Origin: Halocafeteria seosinensis | Taxonomy: Eukaryota > Sar > Bigyra > Bicosoecida | Length of the DNA stretch: 64,000 bases | Reading direction: 5' to 3' | Assembly (NCBI GenBank): GCA_001687465.1 | Contig: LVLI01000251.1 | Location: 93,652 to 157,651 of the forward strand | Shown here: positions 63,680 through 64,000 of the stretch, piece by piece | Layout: each line of letters opens with the position of its first letter | How positions within the stretch are numbered: the stretch's first letter is position 1 | Notes under the pieces: generated by a model | What the model was told of the DNA's origin: nothing | Database searches by the model: none | Seen by the model: the letters and a program-made list of their open reading frames with translations, nothing else | Translations under genes and position numbers: made by a program

Positions 63680-64000
63680 CTATACCCTGATTTTGTATTC
63701 CCTATGTGGGTCATTCGGATGACCAGTTGATGAACAAGCCTTCTTAAAATAGTCCCATTGTGCTTCCGTATTATCATCTAGTTCGTCAGTAATATCAGTA
63801 ATTTCATAATAAAGCGTCTTGCCTACTTGACTTACCTTTTCAATAAAAACTGGACGCGGAAGGTTTCCTCCCTCAATAACCGGTGGTTTGCTGAAGGTGA
63901 TAATATCTTCGATGATGTCCTTATTCACAAACTTGTCTTGGACTATCCAAATAATAGTCCTACGTAAGCGTTCCAAATCCTCTTGAGATACCCAAATGTG
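63680..64000 (-). CDS. C-terminal part of an unknown viral-type gene, cut by the window edge
   Basis: An open frame runs from the right edge to a stop at 63680, at least 106 residues (HIWVSQEDLERLRRTIIWIV ... PHREYKIRV) without an ATG, so the start lies outside. Composition matches the neighbouring viral genes (Ile, Lys, Asp rich). The family is not recognised. Confidence 0.5.
   Translation of the reverse strand, partial: HIWVSQEDLERLRRTIIWIVQDKFVNKDIIEDIITFSKPPVIEGGNLPRPVFIEKVSQVGKTLYYEITDITDELDDNTEAQWDYFKKACSSTGHPNDPHREYKIRV

Larger units (their letters stand above)
61600..64000 (-). mobile_element. AT-rich block resembling an integrated DNA virus or Polinton-like element
   Basis: From about 61.6 kb the sequence changes abruptly: AT-rich, intronless, four genes all on the minus strand separated by about 10 to 150 bp, with A/T palindromes between them. 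A C5 DNA methyltransferase and a nucleotidyltransferase-like protein are typical of large DNA viruses of algae, their virophages and Polinton-like viruses. The right end lies outside the window. It may be a true insertion or a chimeric contig end; the sequence alone does not decide. Confidence 0.6.

Overview
The window is nuclear DNA of a eukaryote. Most genes have one to five short GT-AG introns (mostly about 50-130 nt, one of 37 nt), stand alone on either strand, and encode eukaryotic housekeeping proteins: Sec24, pyruvate dehydrogenase kinase, cyclin C, BRK1, TMEM258/Ost5, a DHHC acyltransferase, a myotubularin and a GUCD1-like protein. A desaturase-fold enzyme resembling the cyanobacterial CrtR carotenoid hydroxylase, together with many Golgi-type glycan enzymes, points to a unicellular, probably photosynthetic alga. 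I cannot name the lineage from sequence alone. I worked out splice models by hand from GT/AG sites, phase continuity and family motifs.

Layout. 0-13 kb: a partial gene, a LAMTOR1-like MGCC protein, a DHHC palmitoyltransferase, a very large low-complexity membrane-anchored protein, and TMEM258/Ost5. 13-32 kb: an accessory cluster with three secreted tubulin-tyrosine-ligase-like (TTL-like) paralogues, two type II membrane proteins that share anchor, stem and promoter but carry different catalytic domains (one kinase-like, one glycosyltransferase-like), a mitochondrial-type helical protein, a decayed acyltransferase-3 gene, a retrotransposon remnant and a sulfotransferase. 33-56 kb: a dense housekeeping region with an adrenodoxin-like ferredoxin, a BAR-PH-GRAM-myotubularin fusion, BRK1, a GUCD1-like protein, secreted and hypothetical proteins, the CrtR-type enzyme, cyclin C, Sec24 and PDK. 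56.8-58 kb: an HtrL/YibB-like glycosyltransferase. 58-61.6 kb: gene-poor DNA with repeat traces. 61.6-64 kb: an AT-rich, intronless, tightly packed block on the minus strand (C5 DNA methyltransferase, nucleotidyltransferase-like protein, a small protein and one gene running off the edge) with palindromes between genes. It looks like an integrated DNA virus or Polinton-like/giant-virus fragment, or a chimeric contig end.

How the parts fit. The 13-32 kb genes, with the HtrL-like gene at 57 kb, all predict entry into the secretory pathway (signal peptide or signal anchor). They read like a locus for building or modifying surface or extracellular glycoproteins. The strongest candidates for something undescribed are the secreted TTL-like trio, the anchor/stem module reused on unrelated catalytic domains within a local inverted duplication, the BAR-myotubularin fusion, and the viral block with its stop-overlapping palindromes.
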